NCBI GenBank assembly: GCA_050944855.1 | Contig: JBMNRU010000008.1 | Location: 1-64,000, forward strand | DNA from: Lactonifactor sp050944855 | GTDB taxonomy: Bacteria > Bacillota > Clostridia > Lachnospirales > Lachnospiraceae | Reading direction: 5' to 3' | DNA length: 64,000 nucleotides | In this document: positions 24,168-32,069 of the stretch, piece after piece | Numbering within the stretch: the stretch's first letter is position 1 | How the letters are laid out: each line of letters begins with the position of its first letter | The notes under the pieces: generated by a model | Seen by the model: only the letters and a program-made list of their open reading frames with translations | Told to the model about the DNA's origin: nothing | Database searches by the model: none | Made by a program: the position numbers and the translations under genes

Positions 24168-24950
24168 TTACCATGTCCTTTCCGCTTGCGAATAATCAAC
24201 AGACTCAACCATTTCCTCCGGTTCCTTTTGGGGAATCACAGCAGCAGGACACTCATTCAAATAACTATCAAATTTCGTTCCGAAAAGTGTTGCAGGACGC
24301 AAGTACCTCTCCCACTCGGTTCCTTTCCATGCCGCTGACTTGCGATCAATGACTTTTTTAAAATCCTCCAACGTGAAACCTTCCTTGAATCTCGCATTAA
24401 TATGTTTTTGGGTTTCTTTCCCATTTGCTTTAAAATTCTTTCCAGTCTTTTGATTTAGGTAGTTAATGATCTCTTCATACGGATATATAGTCGGGCTCTG
24501 CTCGACATTATATTTATTCTTATCTATACTATCCTTACCTAACCTAACCTGGGTATCCACTTTGGATACATCATGTATACACTTTGTATCCAAAGTGGAA
24601 ATATTAATACTTTTTGCAGTATAGATATTATCCATCAGGCTCAGCTGCTGCCGTTCGATTTTAAACTGTGTTTCCTTGTATCTGTCCCTTTGTACATGGT
24701 TGTTTTGGTTCCAATGCGTGATAACAACAACACCGCTTTGGAACGGGATAATATAGCCTTTTGTTATTAATAGCTTCAGATCATCATCGGAACAATTTGC
24801 TGATCTCGTTATTTTTTTTGGTGATGATACAAAACCATCATCGTCTGCCCTCATCCCTAAATGAAAATATAGGGCTTGTGATGTGGTAGGCATTTCCATA
24901 AAACGGTCTGTATCTACCACATCAAGACTAAACATTCTTCTGTTTGCCAT
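24168..24950 (-). CDS. Phage replisome organiser-like protein (Phg_2220_C domain)
   Basis: A 260-residue replication initiation protein. The N-terminal part (residues 1 to about 90) looks like a winged-helix domain: MPTTSQALYFHLGMRADDDG, then DDDLKLLITKGYI. The C-terminal part matches the conserved phage C-terminal domain Phg_2220_C: INYLNQKTGKNFKANGKETQ, then HINARFKEGFTLEDFKKVID, then YLRPATLFGTKFDSYLNE. Proteins of this build bind the origin and bring in the helicase, which is the next gene. The ATG at 24950 has AGGCGG eight bases upstream; the GTG three codons earlier is less likely. Confidence 0.82.
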   Translation of the reverse strand: MANRRMFSLDVVDTDRFMEMPTTSQALYFHLGMRADDDGFVSSPKKITRSANCSDDDLKLLITKGYIIPFQSGVVVITHWNQNNHVQRDRYKETQFKIERQQLSLMDNIYTAKSINISTLDTKCIHDVSKVDTQVRLGKDSIDKNKYNVEQSPTIYPYEEIINYLNQKTGKNFKANGKETQKHINARFKEGFTLEDFKKVIDRKSAAWKGTEWERYLRPATLFGTKFDSYLNECPAAVIPQKEPEEMVESVDYSQAERTW

Positions 24951-24962
24951 CTGCTGCACCGC

Positions 24963-25157
24963 CTATTCTGTCATTGCGTCTAACGCTTCATCAATAACCT
25001 TCTTATCGTATAAGCATCTGCGTCCAATTTTTCGTTCTGCACCGATAGATTTCGCAAATTCAATTCCGCGATTACGCCCCAGACTTAAATACACACATAC
25101 TCCCGTCGCATCCAACAGCCTTCTATCTGCCTGTACTGTAGTTTTTCGTTCTCTCAT
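24963..25157 (-). CDS. xis: Excisionase-like DNA-binding protein
   Basis: A 64-residue protein with a MerR/excisionase-type helix-turn-helix: RRLLDATGVCVYLSLGRNRG, then AKSIGAERKIGRRCLYDKKV, then IDEALDAM. Such proteins bend DNA at the att sites to help the integrase excise the element, or act as early regulators. It is the first gene of the long leftward operon, divergent from the repressor, so it is expected to be silent while the repressor is bound. Confidence 0.75.
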   Translation of the reverse strand: MRERKTTVQADRRLLDATGVCVYLSLGRNRGIEFAKSIGAERKIGRRCLYDKKVIDEALDAMTE

Positions 25158-25203
25158 TTCTAAAAACTCCTTTCATTTTTATCTAGCTTTATTATATGTT
25201 TAA

Positions 25204-25226
25204 TGATATAATATAATCAAATATCA
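25204..25226. promoter_or_regulatory. Divergent promoter region with candidate repressor operator
   Basis: TGATAT (25204-25209) and ATATCA (25221-25226) are inverted copies in a very AT-rich gap between the excisionase and repressor genes, with TATAAT-like boxes on both strands. Confidence 0.5.
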
Positions 25227-25273
25227 TATATTAATAAATTAAATTTATTTTTATTGTTAGGAGTTATATAAAT

Positions 25274-26005
25274 ATGGTTGATTATAATTTCAAAATAATG
25301 CAGAACAATATCAAAAAGGCAATAGACAATTCTGGAATGACCCAGAAAGTTCTTGGTGAGAAAATAGGAATGGAACAATCTTCCATTTCAAAAATTTTAA
25401 GCGAAAACAATGATGGAAAAAATTGTTTTACTGTAGAACAACTCATAAAACTTGCTTCAGTCTTTAAATGTTCTATAGACGATCTAGTAGGTTTTCAACC
25501 AAAAGAAAAAAACGAGACAACTCTGGGGGATATAGTACAACACATTTTTGATATAGATAACAGCATTGCGGTAGAGATAATAGAATTTGATTCGACAGAA
25601 TATATATTTGATGTGCCATTTGAACTCGGAGAAAGAAGCGTAGGCATATTTATAAAAAATCCACAAATAATAGAATTTTTAAAAGAATGGAAAGACATGA
25701 AAAAAATAAATACAAATTCCATGTTAAGAAACAAACTTTTAGAAATATGGAAACAAGACTCCATTAAATATATGCGTATGCGAAAAGAGAAATGGAACTT
25801 CAAAACTGAACTAGAGCAAGGCGAATATTTAGCAAAATTAGTCTTAAAAGCCAAAAAAGCAGGCGACATTGACGTATTTAAAGTACTACGAGAAGATGAT
25901 AAACAAATTCTTGAAAACTACATTCAGAAAGTTCTTACTCATCCACAACTAACTACTCTTCCGAAAGACTCCGTCTTATTTCTTCACGGAGAATACTGCA
26001 AATAA
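25274..26005 (+). CDS. XRE-family repressor of the element
   Basis: A 243-residue protein with an N-terminal cro/cI-type helix-turn-helix: AIDNSGMTQKVLGEKIGMEQ, then SSISKILSENN, then EQLIKLASVFKCSIDDLVGF (residues 15-70). The C-terminal 170 residues carry no S24 self-cleaving peptidase motif, so it is unlikely to be inactivated by RecA. The gene is strikingly AT-rich compared with its neighbours. It is divergent from the excisionase and the rest of the leftward operon, the position of the master repressor. Release by an anti-repressor or a helper-phage protein, as with Stl of phage satellites, is an inference. Confidence 0.82.
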   Translation: MVDYNFKIMQNNIKKAIDNSGMTQKVLGEKIGMEQSSISKILSENNDGKNCFTVEQLIKLASVFKCSIDDLVGFQPKEKNETTLGDIVQHIFDIDNSIAVEIIEFDSTEYIFDVPFELGERSVGIFIKNPQIIEFLKEWKDMKKINTNSMLRNKLLEIWKQDSIKYMRMRKEKWNFKTELEQGEYLAKLVLKAKKAGDIDVFKVLREDDKQILENYIQKVLTHPQLTTLPKDSVLFLHGEYCK

Positions 26006-26039
26006 TATTTTAAATAAAACTAGTGTCAAAACCTAAAAT

Positions 26040-26061
26040 AAGCCGGGGACATTCCCGGCTT
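26040..26061. terminator. Hairpin after the repressor gene
   Basis: AAGCCGGG pairs with CCCGGCTT around GACATT. The T-run is better on the minus strand (ATTTTAGG) than on the plus strand. Confidence 0.55.
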
Positions 26062-26080
26062 AAAACATTTAAACCATATA

Positions 26081-26109
26081 AAAGCCCCTACCACACCGAC
26101 AGGGGCTTT
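26081..26109. terminator. Second hairpin near attR
   Basis: AAAGCCCCT pairs with AGGGGCTTT around an 11-base loop. On the minus strand it is followed by TTATATGG, so it could stop transcription entering from the LTA-synthase-like gene. Confidence 0.55.
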
Positions 26110-26169
26110 CTGACTGCTACTATATTTGCTGCACCGTTTCACACAGTCCTCGTTTTAAGGGTATATTTG

Positions 26170-26190
26170 TACACCACTTTTACACCACTT
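26170..26190. promoter_or_regulatory. Candidate integrase arm sites, right end
   Basis: TACACCACTT occurs at 26170 and 26181, in the same orientation as the pair at the left end. Confidence 0.55.
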
Positions 26191-26283
26191 TTAGATAATT
26201 CGACATAACAGAAGATAACAAGAACATCCCCGGAAACCGCACAAAATAGGCCACTATAGACATTGATAAAATCATTCCGTCAT

Positions 26284-26301
26284 AAGTGAACTTTTTCTAA
26301 A
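26284..26301. repeat. attR core
   Basis: AAGTGAACTTTTTCTAAA, identical to the copy at 15551-15568. It lies 32 bp after the stop of the LTA-synthase-like gene. Confidence 0.85.
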
Positions 26302-26333
26302 TTCAAAGTATTTTCTAAAGGATCTTCACTCAT

Positions 26334-28373
26334 TTAAGAAAGCGAATCCGCCACATATTGAAAATAGTTCTGATTTAAAATTCCTGCAGAATACTGTGTC
26401 AATGCCCTCACATATGCCTTCATTTCTTCCACATATTCCTCATCCGCCCCCTCATCGGTGCGATACTGTACCTTTCCTGTAGATTGGTTATAGATAACGG
26501 TATCCGTAATAAAACTCCTGTCAGAGAAAATAACAAGGGACTCACTGTCAGAAAGCATATCCCTTCCCGGAAACAGCCTGGAATCATAGGCAAATCCAAA
26601 TAAATTATACAAAGTTGGGATAATATCCAATGCACTGCAGGTCTTCCCCACCTCTATGGTCTCCATCTGAGAATTCCACAGAATCAGACAGTTTTTATAT
26701 AAATCCAGAGAATCTTCCAGTTTCTGCCCGGTGTACTCTTCTATCACGCCGGTTTCCAGACCATAGGGATAATGATCTGCACTGATTACGATCACGGTAC
26801 GATCCAGTTTTCCTGCCTTTTCCAACTCTTCTACCAGATACGCCATGGCCCGCTCCAGCTCATAGTTGCAGGCAATATAGGCCTTCATGGATTCCGCACA
26901 TTCCAGATCTTCCACCACAGCCTTGTTGGCCGCAGACATGGCATTTCCCTTAAAATTATACTCCATATGCCCGGACACTGTCATATAATAAACATGAAAA
27001 CGGGGTTCCTGGATATATTCCGGGAGCGTCGCCTCTATCATCTCATAGTCAGAAGACGGCCAATTTGCAGAACTTTCTATGGAAAAAAGCTGACTTTCCC
27101 ATTTCTTTTCCGATAAAGAACCCGACTTGGATGCCTTAAAATCATATCCCAGATTGGTATGCGTAAGATACCGGTCGTAATAAGACAGACTATTATTATG
27201 ATAAGCAAAACTTTTTGCTCCCTCTGCCGCAAAATAGGCGGGAAGAGAATAAGGCTGCGCATTCTCCTTCGTCCGTTTCATGCTGAATTGTCCATCCGGG
27301 ATCTGTCCTGTTAAATTCACATATTCCCCATCGCTGGTACTGGTCTGCCACAGGGGAACATAGTAATCCTTCACTACGACCCCACTGTTCATCATCTGAT
27401 ACAGAGTCGGCGTCAATTCCTCACTGACCGCATAAGGAGCAAAACCTTCCGCTGTCAGATAGATCAGATTATATCCCTCAAACATACCGGTATACTCATT
27501 TTTATTAGTAGGCGTCACAGATTCCATAAAAGATGCCAGTTCTGCAATGTCTTTACCCTGATCAGAAAGCGCCTGCATATCTATATCCAGCACATGCGGC
27601 GAAACATCATAATCCGGAATCTCTTCCGTCACTGCTGGCTCCTCTGTCGTCTCTGCTTCTTTCTGTTCTGTTTCCTCAGCCCTTACAAGAACCGCAGTTT
27701 TCTGTTCCGGCAGTAAATTCCCCAGCATCTGTCGCCCGGTAAGAGAGAGCACACCGTGACGCTTTACGATCGTTTCCGGGGCATACATACCCTGGTACTC
27801 TTCATAAAAACCATTCTCCCGAAAATATCCTCCCGCCAGGCTTATGACTGATGCAGCAACGCCTATCATAAAATACCCTGCTATTTCTTTATACGTTCGG
27901 ACATCATAGGGATACAGAGTCAGCTTCTTTTTCCGAAGCAGATATGCCCCTGCCATCATGGGAACCGCCATAGCCAGCAGATAACCGGAACACTGAAAAA
28001 CAGCATTTAACGTTTCTTTCCAGAAACTGGTCAATGCCGCCCCGCCTATATTCACTACAGCGCTAAAAAGCAATGCCTTCTTAAAAATATGAAAATACAC
28101 CAGCTGACTGCTAAAAAGCAGATACTGCACTCCCTGTATGATCCAAAATAAAACCAAATTACCGTTTACTTTTCTTTCTGAAACCGGACTGTCCTCTTCC
28201 ACTTGCTGTCTGCAGCGAAACAAACCTATACATCCCGTTTCTACCGCTGCCAAAACAAGAACTGCCGGTACCAAAAGCAGCAGACTCATCCCGGTCAGAG
28301 CAAAACTTCCCAGATGATAAATCATTTCCATGTAAAATAAGGAAGCTGCCGTATAAATTAACATTTTACGCAT
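26334..28373 (-). CDS. LTA-synthase-like membrane phosphoglycerol transferase / sulfatase-family protein
   Basis: A 679-residue protein. The first about 190 residues contain around five membrane segments; the rest is an extracellular alkaline-phosphatase-superfamily domain. Recognisable parts are NLIYLTAEGFAPYAVSEELT (metal-site Glu), WQTSTSDGEY around the expected nucleophile Thr, HVYYMTVSGHMEYN, and TVIVISADHYPYG with metal-binding Asp and His. LtaS-type enzymes move glycerol phosphate from phosphatidylglycerol onto a surface polymer. A stretch rich in Glu and Thr (about residues 225-260) links the two parts. AGGAG lies six bases before the ATG. Exact substrate unknown; the active-site Thr assignment is by position. 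Confidence 0.82.
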   Translation of the reverse strand: MRKMLIYTAASLFYMEMIYHLGSFALTGMSLLLLVPAVLVLAAVETGCIGLFRCRQQVEEDSPVSERKVNGNLVLFWIIQGVQYLLFSSQLVYFHIFKKALLFSAVVNIGGAALTSFWKETLNAVFQCSGYLLAMAVPMMAGAYLLRKKKLTLYPYDVRTYKEIAGYFMIGVAASVISLAGGYFRENGFYEEYQGMYAPETIVKRHGVLSLTGRQMLGNLLPEQKTAVLVRAEETEQKEAETTEEPAVTEEIPDYDVSPHVLDIDMQALSDQGKDIAELASFMESVTPTNKNEYTGMFEGYNLIYLTAEGFAPYAVSEELTPTLYQMMNSGVVVKDYYVPLWQTSTSDGEYVNLTGQIPDGQFSMKRTKENAQPYSLPAYFAAEGAKSFAYHNNSLSYYDRYLTHTNLGYDFKASKSGSLSEKKWESQLFSIESSANWPSSDYEMIEATLPEYIQEPRFHVYYMTVSGHMEYNFKGNAMSAANKAVVEDLECAESMKAYIACNYELERAMAYLVEELEKAGKLDRTVIVISADHYPYGLETGVIEEYTGQKLEDSLDLYKNCLILWNSQMETIEVGKTCSALDIIPTLYNLFGFAYDSRLFPGRDMLSDSESLVIFSDRSFITDTVIYNQSTGKVQYRTDEGADEEYVEEMKAYVRALTQYSAGILNQNYFQYVADSLS

Positions 28374-28460
28374 AACTAACTCCTAACTATCCGTATTCTC
28401 CCTTCTAATACTATCGCATTTTGTCGTAATCTGTCTATGGCACGGTAAAGATATTTACAA

Positions 28461-28497
28461 AAAAGCGCATCACTGTCTCCAGTGACACGCTCTTTTA
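28461..28497 (-). terminator. Terminator of the M6 protease gene
   Basis: On the minus strand AGCGTGTCACTG pairs with CAGTGATGCGCT (one mismatch) around GAGA, followed by TTTTTT. Confidence 0.88.
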
Positions 28498-28543
28498 TCG
28501 CAATCATGCGTCCTGTTTCTCCTATTATAAAAGCTACTTGGAT

Positions 28544-31500
28544 CTATCGCCAGCTGCCGTCGCTTCCCAGATTGTAGTAAGTTCCTCCAATATATTGAAT
28601 TCCTGTAAGCATAGCACCGGAATCCGCAAGATAGTACCACTTTCCGCCGATCATCTGCCAGCCGGTCAGCATCGCTCCCGAACCGTCCAGATAATACCAG
28701 ATACCTCCGATTTTCTGCCAGCCAGTCAGCATCGCTCCCGAACTGTCCAGATAATACCAGATACCTCCGATTTTCTGCCAACCGGTCAGCATCGCTCCCG
28801 ATCTATCCAGATAATACCAGATACCTCCGATTTTCTGCCAGCCGGTCTGCATTACTCCCGATCTATCCAGATAATACCAGATACCTCCGATTTTCTGCCA
28901 ACCGGTCTGCATCGCTCCCGATCTATCCAGATAATACCAGATACCTCCGATTTTCTGCCAACCGGTCTGCATCGCTCCCGAACTGTCCAGATAATACCAA
29001 ATACCTCCAACCTGTACCCAGCCGGTCTGCATCGCTCCCGAACTGCCAAAATAATACCAGGTACTGCCGGACGCGTACCAGCCGGTCAGCATCCATCCGG
29101 AAGAATCAAACGCATACTTTGTGCCGTTTATAGAATAAATACCATTTCTGGGATAAGATCCATCTGTCTTAGCAAACCACCATCTTCCGTTTGATAAAAT
29201 CCATTGTCCGGTTATCCCAGCGGTACCGGATGCACTGCTGCCGCCTCCGATATTGCTGCCTGCACTCTGGCAGGTCACGGTTCTTACCATGGAAACAGAA
29301 ACCGTACCGAGCTTAAACTGATAAGAAATGTCTGCAGTTCCGCCTTTCACACCGGTCATCCGTCCGCTGGAACTGTTTACGGTAATGACAGATGGATTGG
29401 AAGATTTCCAGGTACCGCCCGAAGGAAGGGCTCCGCCGGATAAAATGATCTTTGCTTCCGCCGTACCTCCTTGCGTCACAGAACCCGGGCAGTCAAGCTG
29501 TAATCCATAACATCCGGAAAGATTTGCAGGAGCACTGACTCCGCCCAACGGCGGTGAAACCAGTCCGTTTGCCGTCTGACCGGTTCTCTGCATATCCCAG
29601 TATGTATTTTGCGTTGTACCTGTTTTCTCCGTATCCAGATAAGCAAAGATACCGCCTGTAACAGCATGGTCCCCAAGACCGGTTACTTTTCCGCAGGCAT
29701 AGCTATTTGTGATAGAAGCTTCCCACAGATAGGCAACCAGCCCGCCGGCTTCATTGGCATTTACTGCCGCAGATGTGTAACAGTTTTTTATAACACCAGG
29801 ATAATTCAAAACTCCTGCCAGACCTCCCGCACGGCTGGAATATTTACCTGTCTTTGAAGTAATGGTTCCGCCCTTCACACAAATATGATCCAGCGTGCCG
29901 AAAACCTCAGAAAAAATCCCAGTATAACCATCGGATGCCGTAAGAGTCGGATTGGAAAAAAACAGGTTCTTTATCGTAGCTCCCTTCTGTACACTATTGA
30001 TAAATGCTGCTTCCGTACTCTGTGCAACCTTCAGATTTTTAATGGTCTTATTATTTCCGTCTAAAATCCCCTTAAATTCTTTGATCGGGGTGAAAGCCTC
30101 GTTGCTCATGTCGATATCATTCATCAGCTTATAATACATACCGGAAGAAGAAGCAGACAACGCATATAAATTTTGTGCATTGTAAATCTCGTAAGGTCTG
30201 TCCTTCGTGCCATCGCCCTTTATTGTTTCCGGAAATGTGACATCAAAGGTAATGGATTTGTCCGCGTTTACCACAAGATTATCAATTACGATGCCGCTGT
30301 TGCTTCCATCTGTATAATATATGGTTTTATTATCATAACCGGGCGTCTCTTCTCCCAGAGGTTTTCCAAGAGAGGTAAAGCCCTCCGGATTATCCGGAGA
30401 AAGTGTGGCATAACTGAGCTTCCCATCTCCGGCATTGGCTTTGGATTCATCCGGACGAAATGCATAGATAAAATCCGGAGGTCCCTGGGAATTGCCGGTT
30501 TCAGCGGTCACATTAGATGTGGGATCCTCAAAAATACGATAAACGAGAAGGCCTTCGTTTTTCTGTCCGATATACTCCATACCTTCATAATCCGATCCGC
30601 CGCAGTCCTTTTCGATCTCCCGTTTTTCTACGACAAAATATTCATTGGGATGATTTTCCGCCTTCAGGATAATGGCATATTTCTCACTGGGATCTTTGTA
30701 CTGCGCGGTCTTAAGTGTAATTCCCTTTTGAGAAGAAGTATATACCGGAAGAGGATCTCCATATCCCAGATATTCTCTCTGATAATAGGCTGTAATATTC
30801 GCCGCATTGCCCTGATCCATAATATCCCACGGGCCTAAAGCGACAGTACTGGAATCTGCATAATGATAAAGATCCGGAAGTGACATGGTATGAAGGAACT
30901 CATGTCTGACCGTAGCCGTAAGCGACCCGTCAGATCCCAATACACCAGTATAATCTGTACCACGGTTAAGCAGATCATAGGTATTGACCCGGATCCCGTC
31001 AATCGACAGGTTCACATCTGAACTAAGACTGGACTTATGTGCCCAGAGAAGGTCCCCGTGGCTGATCTTTTCTGTACTGGGATTTCGTGAGGAAACAATA
31101 ATGGAAAGCCCGTCCACATATCCGTCCCGGTCGCCATCAAGGGTAAGGCCGGCAGCTTCGATCTGCTCCTTCGCCCCTGTCACGGCCTCCGAGATCAGCT
31201 CATTTTCCCGAATTTTGCGTTCTCCCTCATTCGTATATCCTTCCGGCATCGTTCCATCCCGGTTCATTTTAAAATACTCTGCGCTTTTAGACAGCTGCAC
31301 AGAACAATAAGCGCCGTCTGCGTTTTCTTCCTGCGGAAAATAGAAAGTATTGATATCAACGGCACCGTACGAAATCCGTCCAATATACTCTTTGAGGGAA
31401 TGATAACCCTGGTTATATACCTTCTCCGCATTTTGTACTCTTTCAGGCGTAATATATTCATTCTCACCTGCAAAACGTACGAATATGACGATATGATCTA

Positions 31501-31702
31501 TCGTTCCCTTAAAAGAACCCGCGTATGTCTGCATCCCATCCTCATCTGTATTGTGATCAAATTCCGTGTCTGCCGGCGACATACGCAAAATCTCTTCCGG
31601 AACCTCCTGCCCAGCCGCAGCAACCGGAAGACAGTACAAAAGCATTGACAGGAGGAGTATCCATGCTCCGAAAAATAAGAATTTTGATTGGTATCTCTTC
31701 AT
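28544..31702 (-). CDS. Secreted M6-family metalloprotease with GLUG, Ig-like and choline-binding-type repeats
   Basis: A 1052-residue exported protein. A signal peptide (hydrophobic run FLFFGAWILLLSMLLYCLPV, cleavage near VAAAG) is followed by an M6/immune-inhibitor-A-type protease domain with the zinc motif HEFLH in TVRHEFLHTMSLPDLYHY (about residue 265). Next come a GLUG-like beta-helical region (about 520-690), a Big2-like domain (TWKSSNPSVITVNSSSGRMT), and at the C-terminus about nine 20-residue cell-wall-binding repeats of the form GWQKIGGIWYYLDRSGAMQT. The repeats bind choline or other wall-polymer residues in related proteins, so it should sit on the cell surface. GGAGG lies seven bases before the ATG at 31702. 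Confidence 0.88.
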   Translation of the reverse strand: MKRYQSKFLFFGAWILLLSMLLYCLPVAAAGQEVPEEILRMSPADTEFDHNTDEDGMQTYAGSFKGTIDHIVIFVRFAGENEYITPERVQNAEKVYNQGYHSLKEYIGRISYGAVDINTFYFPQEENADGAYCSVQLSKSAEYFKMNRDGTMPEGYTNEGERKIRENELISEAVTGAKEQIEAAGLTLDGDRDGYVDGLSIIVSSRNPSTEKISHGDLLWAHKSSLSSDVNLSIDGIRVNTYDLLNRGTDYTGVLGSDGSLTATVRHEFLHTMSLPDLYHYADSSTVALGPWDIMDQGNAANITAYYQREYLGYGDPLPVYTSSQKGITLKTAQYKDPSEKYAIILKAENHPNEYFVVEKREIEKDCGGSDYEGMEYIGQKNEGLLVYRIFEDPTSNVTAETGNSQGPPDFIYAFRPDESKANAGDGKLSYATLSPDNPEGFTSLGKPLGEETPGYDNKTIYYTDGSNSGIVIDNLVVNADKSITFDVTFPETIKGDGTKDRPYEIYNAQNLYALSASSSGMYYKLMNDIDMSNEAFTPIKEFKGILDGNNKTIKNLKVAQSTEAAFINSVQKGATIKNLFFSNPTLTASDGYTGIFSEVFGTLDHICVKGGTITSKTGKYSSRAGGLAGVLNYPGVIKNCYTSAAVNANEAGGLVAYLWEASITNSYACGKVTGLGDHAVTGGIFAYLDTEKTGTTQNTYWDMQRTGQTANGLVSPPLGGVSAPANLSGCYGLQLDCPGSVTQGGTAEAKIILSGGALPSGGTWKSSNPSVITVNSSSGRMTGVKGGTADISYQFKLGTVSVSMVRTVTCQSAGSNIGGGSSASGTAGITGQWILSNGRWWFAKTDGSYPRNGIYSINGTKYAFDSSGWMLTGWYASGSTWYYFGSSGAMQTGWVQVGGIWYYLDSSGAMQTGWQKIGGIWYYLDRSGAMQTGWQKIGGIWYYLDRSGVMQTGWQKIGGIWYYLDRSGAMLTGWQKIGGIWYYLDSSGAMLTGWQKIGGIWYYLDGSGAMLTGWQMIGGKWYYLADSGAMLTGIQYIGGTYYNLGSDGSWR
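28608..29090. repeat. 60-bp tandem repeat coding the wall-binding repeats
   Basis: Eight or so copies of a 60-bp unit in frame (20 residues each). The central five, about 28680-28980, are nearly identical, for example around GATACCTCCGATTTTCTGCC. Identity at DNA level suggests recent expansion or homogenisation. Confidence 0.85.
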
Positions 31703-31978
31703 ATAGCGTCCTCCATTTTTGACTCTTTCCACTATTTTAATATCCACCAAGGTCATTGTCTTTTTGTGGTTCTCTTCCTTCACCAACCATGAACACACCT
31801 CCTCGGATCCTTTGTATGCTTATTAACTCATCTCTCCGGCTTTTCTATCGCTTGATAACCCTGTGATATACTGTCATCTTATCATGGAACATCGTCATAA
31901 TCAATTTTAATCCCTTCAATTCCGTAGAAATGACGACAATGAAATTCAAATTATGATTGACAAGGAAGATTATCATAC

Positions 31979-32016
31979 AAAAAAAGGACCTTAAAGATGT
32001 TACTCTTTAAGATCCT
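31979..32016 (-). terminator. Terminator of the MucBP protein gene
   Basis: On the minus strand AGGATCTTAAAGA pairs with TCTTTAAGGTCCT (one G-U) around GTAACA, followed by a run of T. The rest of 31703-32069 shows no gene. Confidence 0.85.
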
Positions 32017-32069
32017 CAATTCGTTCATTTTATTTTTCATGGATGAATACCGTATCATGTCGATTTTGA

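Larger units (their letters stand above)
15551..26301. mobile_element. Integrated satellite-like element, about 10.75 kb
   Basis: The element is framed by an exact 18-bp direct repeat and inserted in the intergenic space upstream of the clpX-like gene, not in a tRNA. The contents are a tyrosine integrase, an excisionase-like protein, a divergent repressor, a replisome organiser, a primase-helicase, a sigma factor, a type I toxin with antisense RNA, an Arc-like regulator, an HTH protein, and several small unknown genes. No capsid, portal, terminase, tail, lysis, relaxase or type IV secretion gene is present. This fits a phage satellite of PICI-like logic, a decayed prophage, or a mobilised island. 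I favour the first because the replication and control modules look complete. Confidence 0.85.

Noticed and set aside
15551..26301. Complete prophage
   Set aside because: No terminase, portal, capsid, tail or lysis gene is found within the att repeats.
15551..26301. Integrative conjugative element
   Set aside because: No relaxase, coupling protein or secretion gene is present; only integration, replication and control functions are seen.
28680..28980. CRISPR-like array of 60-bp units
   Set aside because: Units are contiguous and in frame with no unique spacers; they code a protein repeat. No cas genes are near.
28538..29194. Plus-strand frame with repeated IQIIPDTSDFLP peptides
   Set aside because: The repeat is the antisense image of the choline-binding repeats; no start signal and no sensible protein.
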